This document shows positions 1 to 7,397 of a stretch of DNA of 64,000 bases, one piece after another; position 1 is the stretch's first letter, and every line of letters starts with the position of its first letter. A program made the translations under genes and the position numbers. Origin of the DNA: Spongiihabitans sp965206355 (GTDB taxonomy: Bacteria; Pseudomonadota; Gammaproteobacteria; Arenicellales; Poriferihabitantaceae); assembly GCA_965206355.1 (NCBI GenBank), contig OZ242212.1, positions 1,798,001 to 1,862,000 on the forward strand, in the 5' to 3' direction. The notes beneath the pieces were generated by a model that saw nothing but the letters and a program-made list of their open reading frames with translations, was not told the origin of the DNA and made no database searches.

Positions 1-147
1 CAAAACAATGTTGAATATATTGCGGGTCGTTAAAAAGCCATCATCGTGCAGGGTTATTGCAAAGAACAGAAAAACCAGCAAAAAACCGATATAGATCAGA
101 TATTGTTGCAAATGGAAGCGTTGCCATGCTGATTTAAGCCAAATCAT
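1..147 (-). CDS. Sugar-type ABC transporter permease, N-terminal fragment cut by window edge
   Basis: Reading the minus strand from an ATG at 147 gives 49 codons that stay open to the window edge. A basic, aromatic start (MIWLKSAWQRF) is followed by one hydrophobic segment and then FLTTRNILNIV. In RbsC-type inner-membrane permeases, a similar F.T..N..NI motif follows the first membrane helix. The gene lies 63 bases downstream of a periplasmic sugar-type binding protein on the same strand, so it is probably the membrane partner of that protein. The ATPase would be expected beyond the window. The family call rests on this short segment and on context. Confidence 0.6.
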   Translation of the reverse strand, partial: MIWLKSAWQRFHLQQYLIYIGFLLVFLFFAITLHDDGFLTTRNIFNIVL

Positions 148-210
148 AAAACTTTCACGGCAGGATTAGGTTTATCCATACTACTTGAGCTTACAGCGGC
201 ATCCGATACG

Positions 211-1284
211 CTATTTGCTCGCCTCAATAACGTTTTTCGGAGCTTTTTTATGCTGTGACCGCATCCAGCCTTCTTCAACATTATCGGCGGTGACTGTTAC
301 CGCTGGAACGACCACGAACGGAGGAGTTTTTTCTCCTACCAGTGCTCGCGCACCAGCTGCTGCCATCGTTCGACCAAGTTCATAGGCCTCATCGGCAATA
401 ATCGCCACCACATTGCCGCCTTTGACCATGTCGAGCGCAATCGGCTCGGAAAGATCAAGTGTTACAATTTTAGTGGTTTTATTGCCATTGGCGCGCAGTG
501 CTGCAAGCACCCCTTCAGCAGGACCCGCCCAAGTCACATAGATACCACCCAGATCAGGGTTTTTGAGGAGCATGGCATTGGCAATATCTTCTGCTCGCGC
601 CGGATCACTGATGCCTTGCTCGGCTACGATTTTAATATCGGCATAATCATTTTCAATGGTTGTCTTAAAGGCATTGTCGCGCTGGTTGGTCACATAGTAG
701 CTGGCATCGTGATATATCCAGCCCACCGTGCCTTTATCTCTCATTGATTTTGCCAGCGCGTCCGCAGCCTGTTTGCCCATCTGGAACAAATCATCAGTGA
801 CAATGGCCACATAATCCTGCGAATGTTTGTAATCCTGCGGCAAGTTGGACAGAAAAACCAGTTTCACCCCGTTTGCTTTGGCTTCTTTGAAAGCGGCGGC
901 TGATGTTACTGGATCCAGCGGCAATGACAAGATAATGTTTGGATTTTTTGCCATCACGGTTTCGATATCACTACGTTGCTTGGCGGCATCAAATCCGGCA
1001 TTGGTGATGGCAACAATTTCAATGCCTAAACGATTGAATTCATCGCTTGCACCGGCAGAAACGGCATTGACGAAATCCGATTGATCATGCCATAGCAATG
1101 CCGCTTTGTATTTTCCATCTCGAAGTATGTCCAGCTTACTGTCAGGCACGATAACGGCTGATGACGAGGTTGCGGCTTCTCCACCGGGGCCAATGGTTTG
1201 TGCATTAACCATGACACTGAACAACATGACACCAAACAATAGGGTGGCAACCGGTGTGACTGCGATTAATTTTCTGAAATTCAT
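211..1284 (-). CDS. Periplasmic sugar-type ABC substrate-binding protein (type I fold)
   Basis: This 357-residue protein has a clear Sec signal (MNFRKLIAVTP, hydrophobic core, cleavage near VNA-QT). The ATG at 1284 is preferred over an upstream in-frame ATG at 1335 because a GAGAGGGG ribosome-binding site precedes it and the signal peptide then starts correctly. The mature part follows the RbsB-like type I periplasmic fold: an early ALLWHDQSDF strand, NIILSLPLDP, GTVGWIYHDA and IVTLDLSEP. It should bind a small, probably sugar-like solute and hand it to the permease encoded just downstream. It is plainly related over its whole length to the second binding protein at 5266-6333. The ligand cannot be read from the sequence. 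The preceding M20 hydrolase and ROK regulator suggest one transcription unit. Confidence 0.85.
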   Translation of the reverse strand: MNFRKLIAVTPVATLLFGVMLFSVMVNAQTIGPGGEAATSSSAVIVPDSKLDILRDGKYKAALLWHDQSDFVNAVSAGASDEFNRLGIEIVAITNAGFDAAKQRSDIETVMAKNPNIILSLPLDPVTSAAAFKEAKANGVKLVFLSNLPQDYKHSQDYVAIVTDDLFQMGKQAADALAKSMRDKGTVGWIYHDASYYVTNQRDNAFKTTIENDYADIKIVAEQGISDPARAEDIANAMLLKNPDLGGIYVTWAGPAEGVLAALRANGNKTTKIVTLDLSEPIALDMVKGGNVVAIIADEAYELGRTMAAAGARALVGEKTPPFVVVPAVTVTADNVEEGWMRSQHKKAPKNVIEASK

Positions 1285-1313
1285 GACATCCCCTCTCTCA
1301 ATAACATGCGAAA

Positions 1314-2588
1314 TTATTTTTCGACAACGCCGCAATAACTGGCAATAAAGATAGCAAATGCGATGATGCCAGCCATATATTCATCAACATTTACGCGCTC
1401 TTCGAGCGTGTGGCAATTAGTAATATCTCCCGGCGCACAATAGACCGTCGGACAGCCCATCTGGTTAATCAAAAAAGGGGCTTCTGACCAAAATGGGGCA
1501 CCTTGAATTTGTCCTCGTCCCGGCATCGCTTCAAGTAGCGCAGCAGACAGCATCTCCACCTCGGCGGTTGCCGGATCAATTTCAGCAGGCAAACCGCCGT
1601 ATTTGTGATCACGACCCGCTGGATAGGTGATTTCAATCTTAATGTCCTGCTCCCCAACACCCTGACCAGAAGCAGCATCACGCACTATCGTATCCAGTTG
1701 CGAAACCGCTTGCTCCATAGTTTCATCAGGAAGAACTTTACGAATCAAAGAGAAACTACATTCTTCGGGAACCGCAATATATCCCCCACCTTGAATTTCG
1801 GTTACCAGTACAAAAGCACGACCAATCAAATCATGCTCTGCCCGTTGCTTGATTTGTTCTGAATGCTGCCACAGCGCGGTGAGCGCACGATGCGCAGCTT
1901 TTAACGCATCAATGCCTTGCTCCGGGACACCAAAATAAGCCGTTCTACCTGTGATTTTGACATCGGCAATGAAGAATCCCATTTGTGCCGGAAAAATAGC
2001 TAATTGGGTTGGCTCAACATAAATCGCAAAATCGGCTCGGTTAATTTCTCCACCGACAACACGTCGGGTAAAATCTTTCACCCCCGCACTGACTCCACTA
2101 CCCGCTTCGCCACTTTCTTCATCACCAATAAACGCAAAAGCAACATCCCCTTGCAGACAAATCCCGGCACGATCAATCAACTCAAGTGCTGCCAGCGCCG
2201 AGCAGATACCGGCTTTCAGATCGCCCGTTCCACGACCCCAGATTTCATTATCAATCACGGCACCACAAAAGGGGTCTTCGCGTTCGGTTCCAGCCCACCG
2301 TTGCTGCCAGCCGCGTACATGCACTGTGTCAGTATGACCGATAAACAACAGACGTTTTCCACCACCGCTGCCTTTGCGTTCACCCCAAATATTGGGTCGC
2401 CCGGGCAAAAAATCGGCGCGTTCCCATGCCACCTTCAAACGGGTTAAACGCCCTTGCAGAAAATCGACGAAATTCGATTCATTGCCCGTGATACTCTCGC
2501 GTGCGACCGCGCCTTGCAAAAGATTCAAGAGCGCCTCCCGATTCATCAGGTCGGCGAATACTCGATGTAGATTGCTCGTAGAACTCAT
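1314..2588 (-). CDS. M20-family metallohydrolase (ArgE/DapE-like)
   Basis: A 424-residue cytoplasmic amidohydrolase of the M20 peptidase/deacylase family. Metal and catalytic motifs appear in the usual order: GHTDTVH, GRGTGDLKAG (bridging Asp), GDEESGEAGS (general-base Glu pair), YVEPTQ (metal Glu) and a C-terminal NCHTLEERV (metal His). The usual smaller dimerisation domain lies between the two halves. The family hydrolyses N-acyl or peptide bonds, for example acetylornithine or succinyl-diaminopimelate; the substrate here is unknown. The start overlaps the ROK regulator's stop by ATGA, and the binding-protein gene follows after 29 bases. It therefore probably acts on the imported solute or a derivative rather than in arginine or lysine synthesis. 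Confidence 0.82.
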   Translation of the reverse strand: MSSTSNLHRVFADLMNREALLNLLQGAVARESITGNESNFVDFLQGRLTRLKVAWERADFLPGRPNIWGERKGSGGGKRLLFIGHTDTVHVRGWQQRWAGTEREDPFCGAVIDNEIWGRGTGDLKAGICSALAALELIDRAGICLQGDVAFAFIGDEESGEAGSGVSAGVKDFTRRVVGGEINRADFAIYVEPTQLAIFPAQMGFFIADVKITGRTAYFGVPEQGIDALKAAHRALTALWQHSEQIKQRAEHDLIGRAFVLVTEIQGGGYIAVPEECSFSLIRKVLPDETMEQAVSQLDTIVRDAASGQGVGEQDIKIEITYPAGRDHKYGGLPAEIDPATAEVEMLSAALLEAMPGRGQIQGAPFWSEAPFLINQMGCPTVYCAPGDITNCHTLEERVNVDEYMAGIIAFAIFIASYCGVVEK

Positions 2589-3796
2589 TGCGCCAGATCC
2601 GCAAATTTAACCACCTCGGCCGGTGGGAGCGCAATTTTTGCGCCCGCTACACCGCCTGAAAACAAGGTCGTATGCAAGTGCGCCAATCCAACGGCTGCAC
2701 CACCCGCAATGGCCGCCCGTGCGCCCAAGGCCGAAACTTCAATTTCCAGTGGATAGGGGAAACAAAGTGCGACATCGTTTAGAACGCGCTGCAACAACTC
2801 TTTGCGACTGCCAATTGATCCGCCCAGAATAACCTTAGCGGGTCCGGTAACCGCACAAATGGTTACGACTGCACGCGCCAGATAACGGGAAATTTCATCA
2901 ATCAGGGTTTTCGCAAATTTATCGCTCTCCACGGCATCAAAAATATCCGGAACACAGCGTTCAGTGCCGGAAAGTGCCTGATAGCGTCTTTTAATCCCAT
3001 CAGTGGCTATCACGCGCTCAAGCGCACCAATCCGCAGGGATAGTGGTTCAAAAGGATCGGCGCCAAACGGCAGAAAACCCAATTCTCCGGCAACGTTGGC
3101 ATGACCACGCACCAGTTCACCACCGACAATGATACCCGCACCAATGCCCGTTCCAAGGGAGATGAAGGCAAGATCATCGGTGCCTGCGCCACTGCCAACC
3201 CAATGTTCTCCCAGAACCGCTAGATTGACATCGTTTTCCACAATAACATCAAGACCAAGCTCTCTTTCGAACATGGCGGTCACGTCAAACGCCTCAAAAT
3301 CAGCAATATTAGGTGCCATGCGTACCCGTCCGCTATCGGCTTCAGGTACTCCGGGAACCCCAATCACAGCCAACCGCACACTCTCAAAGCCAATGCGATT
3401 ATGTTGTGCCACTTGTCTACACATACGGGCGATTTGATGAACCACATATTTACCACCACGTTTGTCGGTGGGCTCGGTCAATTCAGACAGTATTTGGCAT
3501 GACAAATCAGCGATAGCGACTCTAACTTTGGTGCCGCCTAAGTCAACCGTTGCAATACAGGCAGCATCTGGTATGACTTCATAAGTTATTGCACTACGCC
3601 CGACATGACCACGAGTACGTCCAGTTTCCTGCACCCAGCCATTCACTTCCAGAATCCGAATGATTTCTGAAATAGTTTGTTTCGATAACCCTGTTTGCTT
3701 GGCAATACTGGCTCGCGAAATGGGCCCACAATGTACGATCGCTTCCATGACCGTACACAGCGATAATCGACGTGAAATTAGCGAGGCTTTACTCAT
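2585..3796 (-). CDS. ROK-family transcriptional regulator (NagC/Mlc/XylR type)
   Basis: A 403-residue protein with an N-terminal winged helix-turn-helix (roughly residues 20-65, ISRASIAKQTGLSKQTISEI) followed by a ROK/actin-like ATPase fold. The phosphate motif is ATVDLGGTKVRVA. Further sugar-kinase motifs are ENDVNLAVLGEH and ISLGTGIGAGIIVGGELVRG. The cysteine-rich zinc motif found in many ROK proteins is missing: after the GELG motif the sequence runs FLPFGADPFEPL with no cysteines. ROK regulators usually repress sugar uptake operons and are released by a sugar ligand. It is the first gene of the minus-strand unit with the M20 hydrolase, binding protein and permease, so it most likely autoregulates that unit. 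It may also act on the divergent genes from 4118 onward. Confidence 0.85.
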   Translation of the reverse strand: MSKASLISRRLSLCTVMEAIVHCGPISRASIAKQTGLSKQTISEIIRILEVNGWVQETGRTRGHVGRSAITYEVIPDAACIATVDLGGTKVRVAIADLSCQILSELTEPTDKRGGKYVVHQIARMCRQVAQHNRIGFESVRLAVIGVPGVPEADSGRVRMAPNIADFEAFDVTAMFERELGLDVIVENDVNLAVLGEHWVGSGAGTDDLAFISLGTGIGAGIIVGGELVRGHANVAGELGFLPFGADPFEPLSLRIGALERVIATDGIKRRYQALSGTERCVPDIFDAVESDKFAKTLIDEISRYLARAVVTICAVTGPAKVILGGSIGSRKELLQRVLNDVALCFPYPLEIEVSALGARAAIAGGAAVGLAHLHTTLFSGGVAGAKIALPPAEVVKFADLAQ

Positions 3797-3960
3797 GGAA
3801 TATTCAATAATGCTTGACTTTTTTAATTTGTTCTGTTAGAGAACTAATTGAGCATTATAATCACTTTTGGATTTTGGAGTCAATAAGATTTTGGGCCATT
3901 AATATGTAAGTTCAGAAACATGTTGGTGTGGCTCTAGATCCAGTTTTTATATTTTATAAA

Positions 3961-4099
3961 GAGACCTTTGCACGGAAGATGATTTCGCTTTCAGGTAAGG
4001 CAAAAACACACGGAATGAGGGAGTTTATGCTTATAAATGACCGATTGAGTACGTTTTTAACGCAGCATGCAGGTGAAATGGCTTTCGTGCAAAGGTCTC
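3961..4099 (+). mobile_element. MITE copy 1 (short form, 139 bp)
   Basis: The element starts GAGACCTTTGCACG and ends with its inverted repeat CGTGCAAAGGTCTC; the imperfect repeat extends about 25 bases inward. It is flanked by a perfect 5-bp direct repeat ATAAA (3956-3960 and 4100-4104). The same sequence recurs seven more times in this window. It sits in the gap between the divergent ROK regulator and the phosphotriesterase-like gene, ending only 18 bases before that gene's ATG, so it must form most of that gene's leader. The short open frame inside it also occurs in other copies, but is too short and too variable at its end to call a gene. Confidence 0.9.
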
Positions 4100-4117
4100 A
4101 TAAAAGGCAACTAAATA

Positions 4118-5155
4118 ATGTCCTATGTACAGACTGTATTGGGTAAGGTAAAGCCAACAGAGTTAGGGATGGTTCTTGGACACGAACATATCATGTCTTT
4201 AGTACCAGGTCCTTGGCTATCAGGCGGTGTTGGCGATGAAACCGTAGGAATTACTGTTCATGCGCTATCTGCGTTGAAAAATGCCGGGATAAGGACAGTT
4301 TGCGATCTCAGCCCTTACGGTGTGGTTGGTCGTGATGATCACGGAGACAATGCAGTGTTGCTACGCCAGATTGCGTCGCAACCTAGCGTGCAGGGACTAC
4401 ATATTGTTAGTGGGTCAGGAACCTACTTAGATGCCTATTCCCCACAATGGGTCACGGAAGCGACAATTGATGAAATGCGCGCACGATTTATTGCTGATGC
4501 TACCATCGGCATCGGAAACTCCGGTGTAATTGCGGGCATTTTTGGTGAACAGGCAACCGGACTGGGTGATGCTTGGACACAAGGTGAAAGAGATCGATTG
4601 CGTGCTTGCGGGCAAGCGGCACGCGAAACGGGATTAGCTCTCAAAACACATACTACGCACGGCACTCATGCTTTGGATCAGATTGAAATCTTGAAGTCGG
4701 AAGGCGTTGATCTTAACCGAGTGGTAATTGGTCACATGGATACTTTCAATCCCACGATTGAGAGTCACTATGACACAATTAAAGCCGTACTAGATTCAGG
4801 TGCCCACATTGGGATTGATACTATTGGCAAGGAAACTTGGGAGTTTTTTCTAGCACCACCTCCCTATCCACGACCAGAAGGTCCGTTTCAAAATAATTTC
4901 ATGTTTCGTGGCAATAATCATCGGGGTGCTGCGTTACAACATTTTATTGATCTCGGCTATATCAAACAAATCCATCTTTCAATGGATCTTACTGGTGCCG
5001 AGGTTTACTTGAACCCTAAGACCCACGGACAAAAAGGCTATAATCATCTCATTGACGTGTTTGTTCCAATGCTTATATCACAATATGCTATATCAGATGG
5101 CGACATCCATCAAATGCTGGTCACCAATGAATCGGAAATTTTAACGCTTCAATGA
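4118..5155 (+). CDS. Phosphotriesterase-related metal-dependent hydrolase
   Basis: A 345-residue protein of the phosphotriesterase-related (PHP/PLL) branch of the amidohydrolase superfamily. Binuclear metal ligands are visible: H22-x-H24 (LGHEH near the N-terminus), E144 (FGEQ, where the PHP branch uses Glu rather than carboxylated Lys), H178 (LKTHTTHG), H206 (VIGHMD) and D290 (HLSMD). Members are mostly lactonases or esterases; true phosphotriesterase activity cannot be inferred. There is no signal peptide, so it is cytoplasmic. It is transcribed away from the ROK regulator and followed by a binding protein related to the one in the ROK unit. A role in catabolism of the imported compound, such as opening a sugar lactone, is plausible. 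MITE copy 1 ends 18 bases before the ATG. Confidence 0.83.
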   Translation: MSYVQTVLGKVKPTELGMVLGHEHIMSLVPGPWLSGGVGDETVGITVHALSALKNAGIRTVCDLSPYGVVGRDDHGDNAVLLRQIASQPSVQGLHIVSGSGTYLDAYSPQWVTEATIDEMRARFIADATIGIGNSGVIAGIFGEQATGLGDAWTQGERDRLRACGQAARETGLALKTHTTHGTHALDQIEILKSEGVDLNRVVIGHMDTFNPTIESHYDTIKAVLDSGAHIGIDTIGKETWEFFLAPPPYPRPEGPFQNNFMFRGNNHRGAALQHFIDLGYIKQIHLSMDLTGAEVYLNPKTHGQKGYNHLIDVFVPMLISQYAISDGDIHQMLVTNESEILTLQ

Positions 5156-5265
5156 AATCTTATCCACGTCCACTGTCTTATTTATATCCACTCGTGTGGT
5201 CATAACCCCATTCACAACAGAAGCAATGGGCGACCATGACAACAATAATCCTTTAGGAGAAAATT

Positions 5266-6333
5266 ATGAAAACAACATCAACAGTCATCAAAGCATTAGT
5301 CATATATTCTCTGCTTTCAGGCGTTGCACTGGCTGAACGACCTGCAACCGTTGGACCAAATGGAGAATCCCCAACTCCCGCTTCATCTTTGACTATTTCA
5401 AATGCACAAGTCGCGAGGGTTAAGGCTGGAGATTATACTGCTGCTCTCGTTTGGCACGAACTGTCGGATTATACCAATGCGGTTGATCGGGGCACGCGAG
5501 CTGAATTTGAACGGCTTGGCATCAGGGTTGTGGCTCAAACCGATGCGGCATTTGATATGGCCAAACAAAAATCTGATGTTGAAACCGTGATGAGCAAATC
5601 TCCATCGATCATCATTTCCTTACCAGTTGATCCGACAACGGCAGCCAACGTTTATGATATCGCCCGCAAGGATGGAGTGGTGCTGGCATTTGTTGATAAT
5701 TCGCCAAGCGGTTATGTGCAGGGCAAAGATTATGTCACTGTAGTGTCCGACGATCTGTTTCAGATGGGCAACAAAGCAGGTATCGCCATGGCAAATGCTT
5801 TGGGCAAAAAAGGCAAAGTGGGCTATATCTTCCATGATGCAGATTTCTATGTCACCAACCAGCGTGATGGTGCCTTCAAATACACCATTGAAAACGACTA
5901 CCCCAATATGTCGATTGTGGCTGAGGCGGGCATTGCTGACCCTGCCAATGGCGAAGACATTGCCCGCGCCATGTTGACCAAAAACCCCGATATTGATGGT
6001 ATTTACGTCACTTGGGCAGAACCTGCTTTGGGGGTGCTTTCGGTGTTGCGCGCGCAAGGCAATAATCACACCAAAATCGTAACACTTGACCTGTCAGAGC
6101 CGGTTGCTTTGGATATGGTAAAGGGCGGAAATGTTGCTGCTATTGTGGCAGATGAAGCCTACAATATCGGAGTGACGGTAGCGCGGGCGGCGGCACTCGG
6201 TCTGCTTAAACAACCGGTTGAACCGTTTCTTGTTGTTGATGCGCTTGCGGTCACAGCTGACGGTGTGCTTGACGGATGGATGGCTTCGCTCAATATGGAA
6301 GCACCCGCTATGATTGTCGAAGCGGCTCGATAA
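5266..6333 (+). CDS. Periplasmic sugar-type ABC substrate-binding protein (second paralogue)
   Basis: A 355-residue type I periplasmic binding protein with signal peptide MKTTSTVIKALVIYSLLSGVALA and a good Shine-Dalgarno sequence (AGGAGAAA) seven to eight bases before the ATG. It aligns by eye with the protein at 211-1284 from end to end; shared blocks include SDDLFQMG, ENDYP/ENDYA, GIYVTWA and KIVTLDLSEP. The two are therefore paralogues of the same transporter family. No permease or ATPase gene follows; the downstream genes are short and unrecognised. It may feed the permease at the left window edge, extending its substrate range, or be left over from a broken operon. Confidence 0.85.
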   Translation: MKTTSTVIKALVIYSLLSGVALAERPATVGPNGESPTPASSLTISNAQVARVKAGDYTAALVWHELSDYTNAVDRGTRAEFERLGIRVVAQTDAAFDMAKQKSDVETVMSKSPSIIISLPVDPTTAANVYDIARKDGVVLAFVDNSPSGYVQGKDYVTVVSDDLFQMGNKAGIAMANALGKKGKVGYIFHDADFYVTNQRDGAFKYTIENDYPNMSIVAEAGIADPANGEDIARAMLTKNPDIDGIYVTWAEPALGVLSVLRAQGNNHTKIVTLDLSEPVALDMVKGGNVAAIVADEAYNIGVTVARAAALGLLKQPVEPFLVVDALAVTADGVLDGWMASLNMEAPAMIVEAAR

Positions 6334-6360
6334 CAGAGTCCATATCACAGGATGACTAAC

Positions 6361-6615
6361 ATGAGTACAATTCCAGAAAGCGGGTCCAAATCCTACGATG
6401 ATTTCATCGGTGATGTCTGGGCATTTGAGTCGTCAATTGACCTTGCTAAAGAGGATTACTATAATGATAATTGGACCCGAAGAATTGAATCATACCCTAA
6501 AGTCGAATATCCGGGTAGAGTTGTGCGTGATATGGAGTCGGGCAAACCGATTGAACTTCACAATCTTACGATTGACGAGTACTTCAAATCAATAGGAATC
6601 AGTCATTATGTATAG
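6361..6615 (+). CDS. Unrecognised small acidic protein
   Basis: An 84-residue, strongly acidic reading frame beginning MSTIPESGSK with many Asp, Glu and Tyr residues and no membrane segment or signal peptide. The ATG at 6361 has an AGG nine bases upstream; an alternative ATG lies at 6352. It starts 27 bases after the binding-protein stop and ends by overlapping the ATG of the next short frame (6608). I recognise no family. The composition looks like real protein rather than a chance frame, but the following frames on the same strand are interrupted, so this may be one piece of a decayed operon. Confidence 0.45.
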   Translation: MSTIPESGSKSYDDFIGDVWAFESSIDLAKEDYYNDNWTRRIESYPKVEYPGRVVRDMESGKPIELHNLTIDEYFKSIGISHYV

Positions 6616-7051
6616 TCAGACAGATCCGAGTCACAATTGGCGGAATATACAAGCATCTGTCACCAACTATCTCGGATTCATGAGGTTTCAGTTTCAAGAG
6701 TCGGACCTGCAGGATTTGAGCTATTACAACTTCGAGACCGTGACCGTTGATGATAAAGTTTATCCTAAACATTAACGTTGATGTGCCCGTCTCTCACTGG
6801 AAAAACGGAGTTACTGGATTCCTCAACACGAACCCGAAGGAAGTAAGCACTCCACATGGGTGACTGACACTGTGCATTTTGTTGATGACAACTTTACGGG
6901 GAAAAAAGATATATCAAGTGTCCGCGACTTCATGGATCCCAACAAACAGATATTTATCATCCGAGATCACTTCAAGAACAAGTATGCGGGGATATTGAGC
7001 GGGTTTACTAATGGAGGCAAGTTACTATCTGATTATCTCTGGACCACGTAA
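6608..7051 (+). pseudogene. Decayed reading frame of unknown family
   Basis: Starting at the ATG at 6608, the frame runs 55 codons to a TAA at 6773-6775. A TGA follows two codons later, after which the same frame continues with protein-like sequence (CARLSLEKRSYWIPQHEPEG, then HFVDDNFTGKKD and IFIIRDHF) to a stop near 7051. In-frame continuation across two closely spaced stops suggests one gene of at least 145 codons that has been inactivated. I recognise no domain. It follows the acidic frame at 6361-6615 with a short overlap, so both probably belonged to one unit. Confidence 0.4.
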
Positions 7052-7290
7052 TGTGGAATGCCTTGAATCCGCCAGTGAATCCACCTCCTTCGCTTCCAGA
7101 TAATCGGTCAAACGAAGTTCTCATCAGCATGTCTGGCTTTGTTGCAGGGGCTATCTACATGGCGCACAGGGAGTTGTGTTGTTATTGATGCACCATTAGA
7201 ATCCGGCTGATGAGAACCAAACGTACATTCTCCAGTACATTCAGGACTTTGCTGGTTATCAGACCTCGTTCACTTTGAGGTTGGGGTAGG
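7052..7290. other. Gene-free stretch next to tRNA-Arg
   Basis: About 240 bases without a convincing gene. Short open segments continue the protein-like look of the upstream decayed frame (for example a frame reading MSGFVAGAIYMAHREL), but they are not connected. An inverted pair GTTCTCATCAGC / GCTGATGAGAAC lies near 7119-7130 and 7206-7217. The stretch touches the 3' end of the tRNA gene. Confidence 0.4.
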
Positions 7291-7291
7291 A

Positions 7292-7368
7292 TGGCGGGCC
7301 CGGAGGGATTCGAACCCCCGACCACCTGGTTCGAAGCCAGGTACTCTATCCGACTGAGCTACAGGCCC
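7292..7368 (-). tRNA. tRNA-Arg (anticodon UCG)
   Basis: The minus strand folds as a complete cloverleaf: acceptor GGGCCTG pairs with CGGGCCC, the D-arm is GCTCAGTCGGATAGAGT, the anticodon stem ACCTGG/CCAGGT encloses the loop CTTCGAA with anticodon TCG, and the T-arm carries GGTTCGAATCC. The discriminator is G, and CCA is encoded at 7294-7292. The anticodon UCG decodes CGA and CGG arginine codons. It lies 29 bases downstream of gatB on the same strand and could be co-transcribed. Confidence 0.95.
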
Positions 7369-7397
7369 GTTGCTACTACTTACCTTGATTGTATTCG

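Noticed and set aside
2004..2447. A 147-codon plus-strand frame opposite the M20 hydrolase
   Set aside because: Antisense shadow of a gene whose metal-binding motifs are all in order on the minus strand.
3979..4146. Short frame inside MITE copy 1 (MISLSGKAKTHGMREF...) that recurs in other copies
   Set aside because: It is preserved only because the elements are near-identical. It runs into unrelated flanking sequence at its end in each copy and has no ribosome-binding site.
5620..6069. A 149-codon minus-strand frame opposite the second binding protein
   Set aside because: Antisense shadow; the plus strand has signal peptide, ribosome-binding site and full-length similarity to its paralogue.
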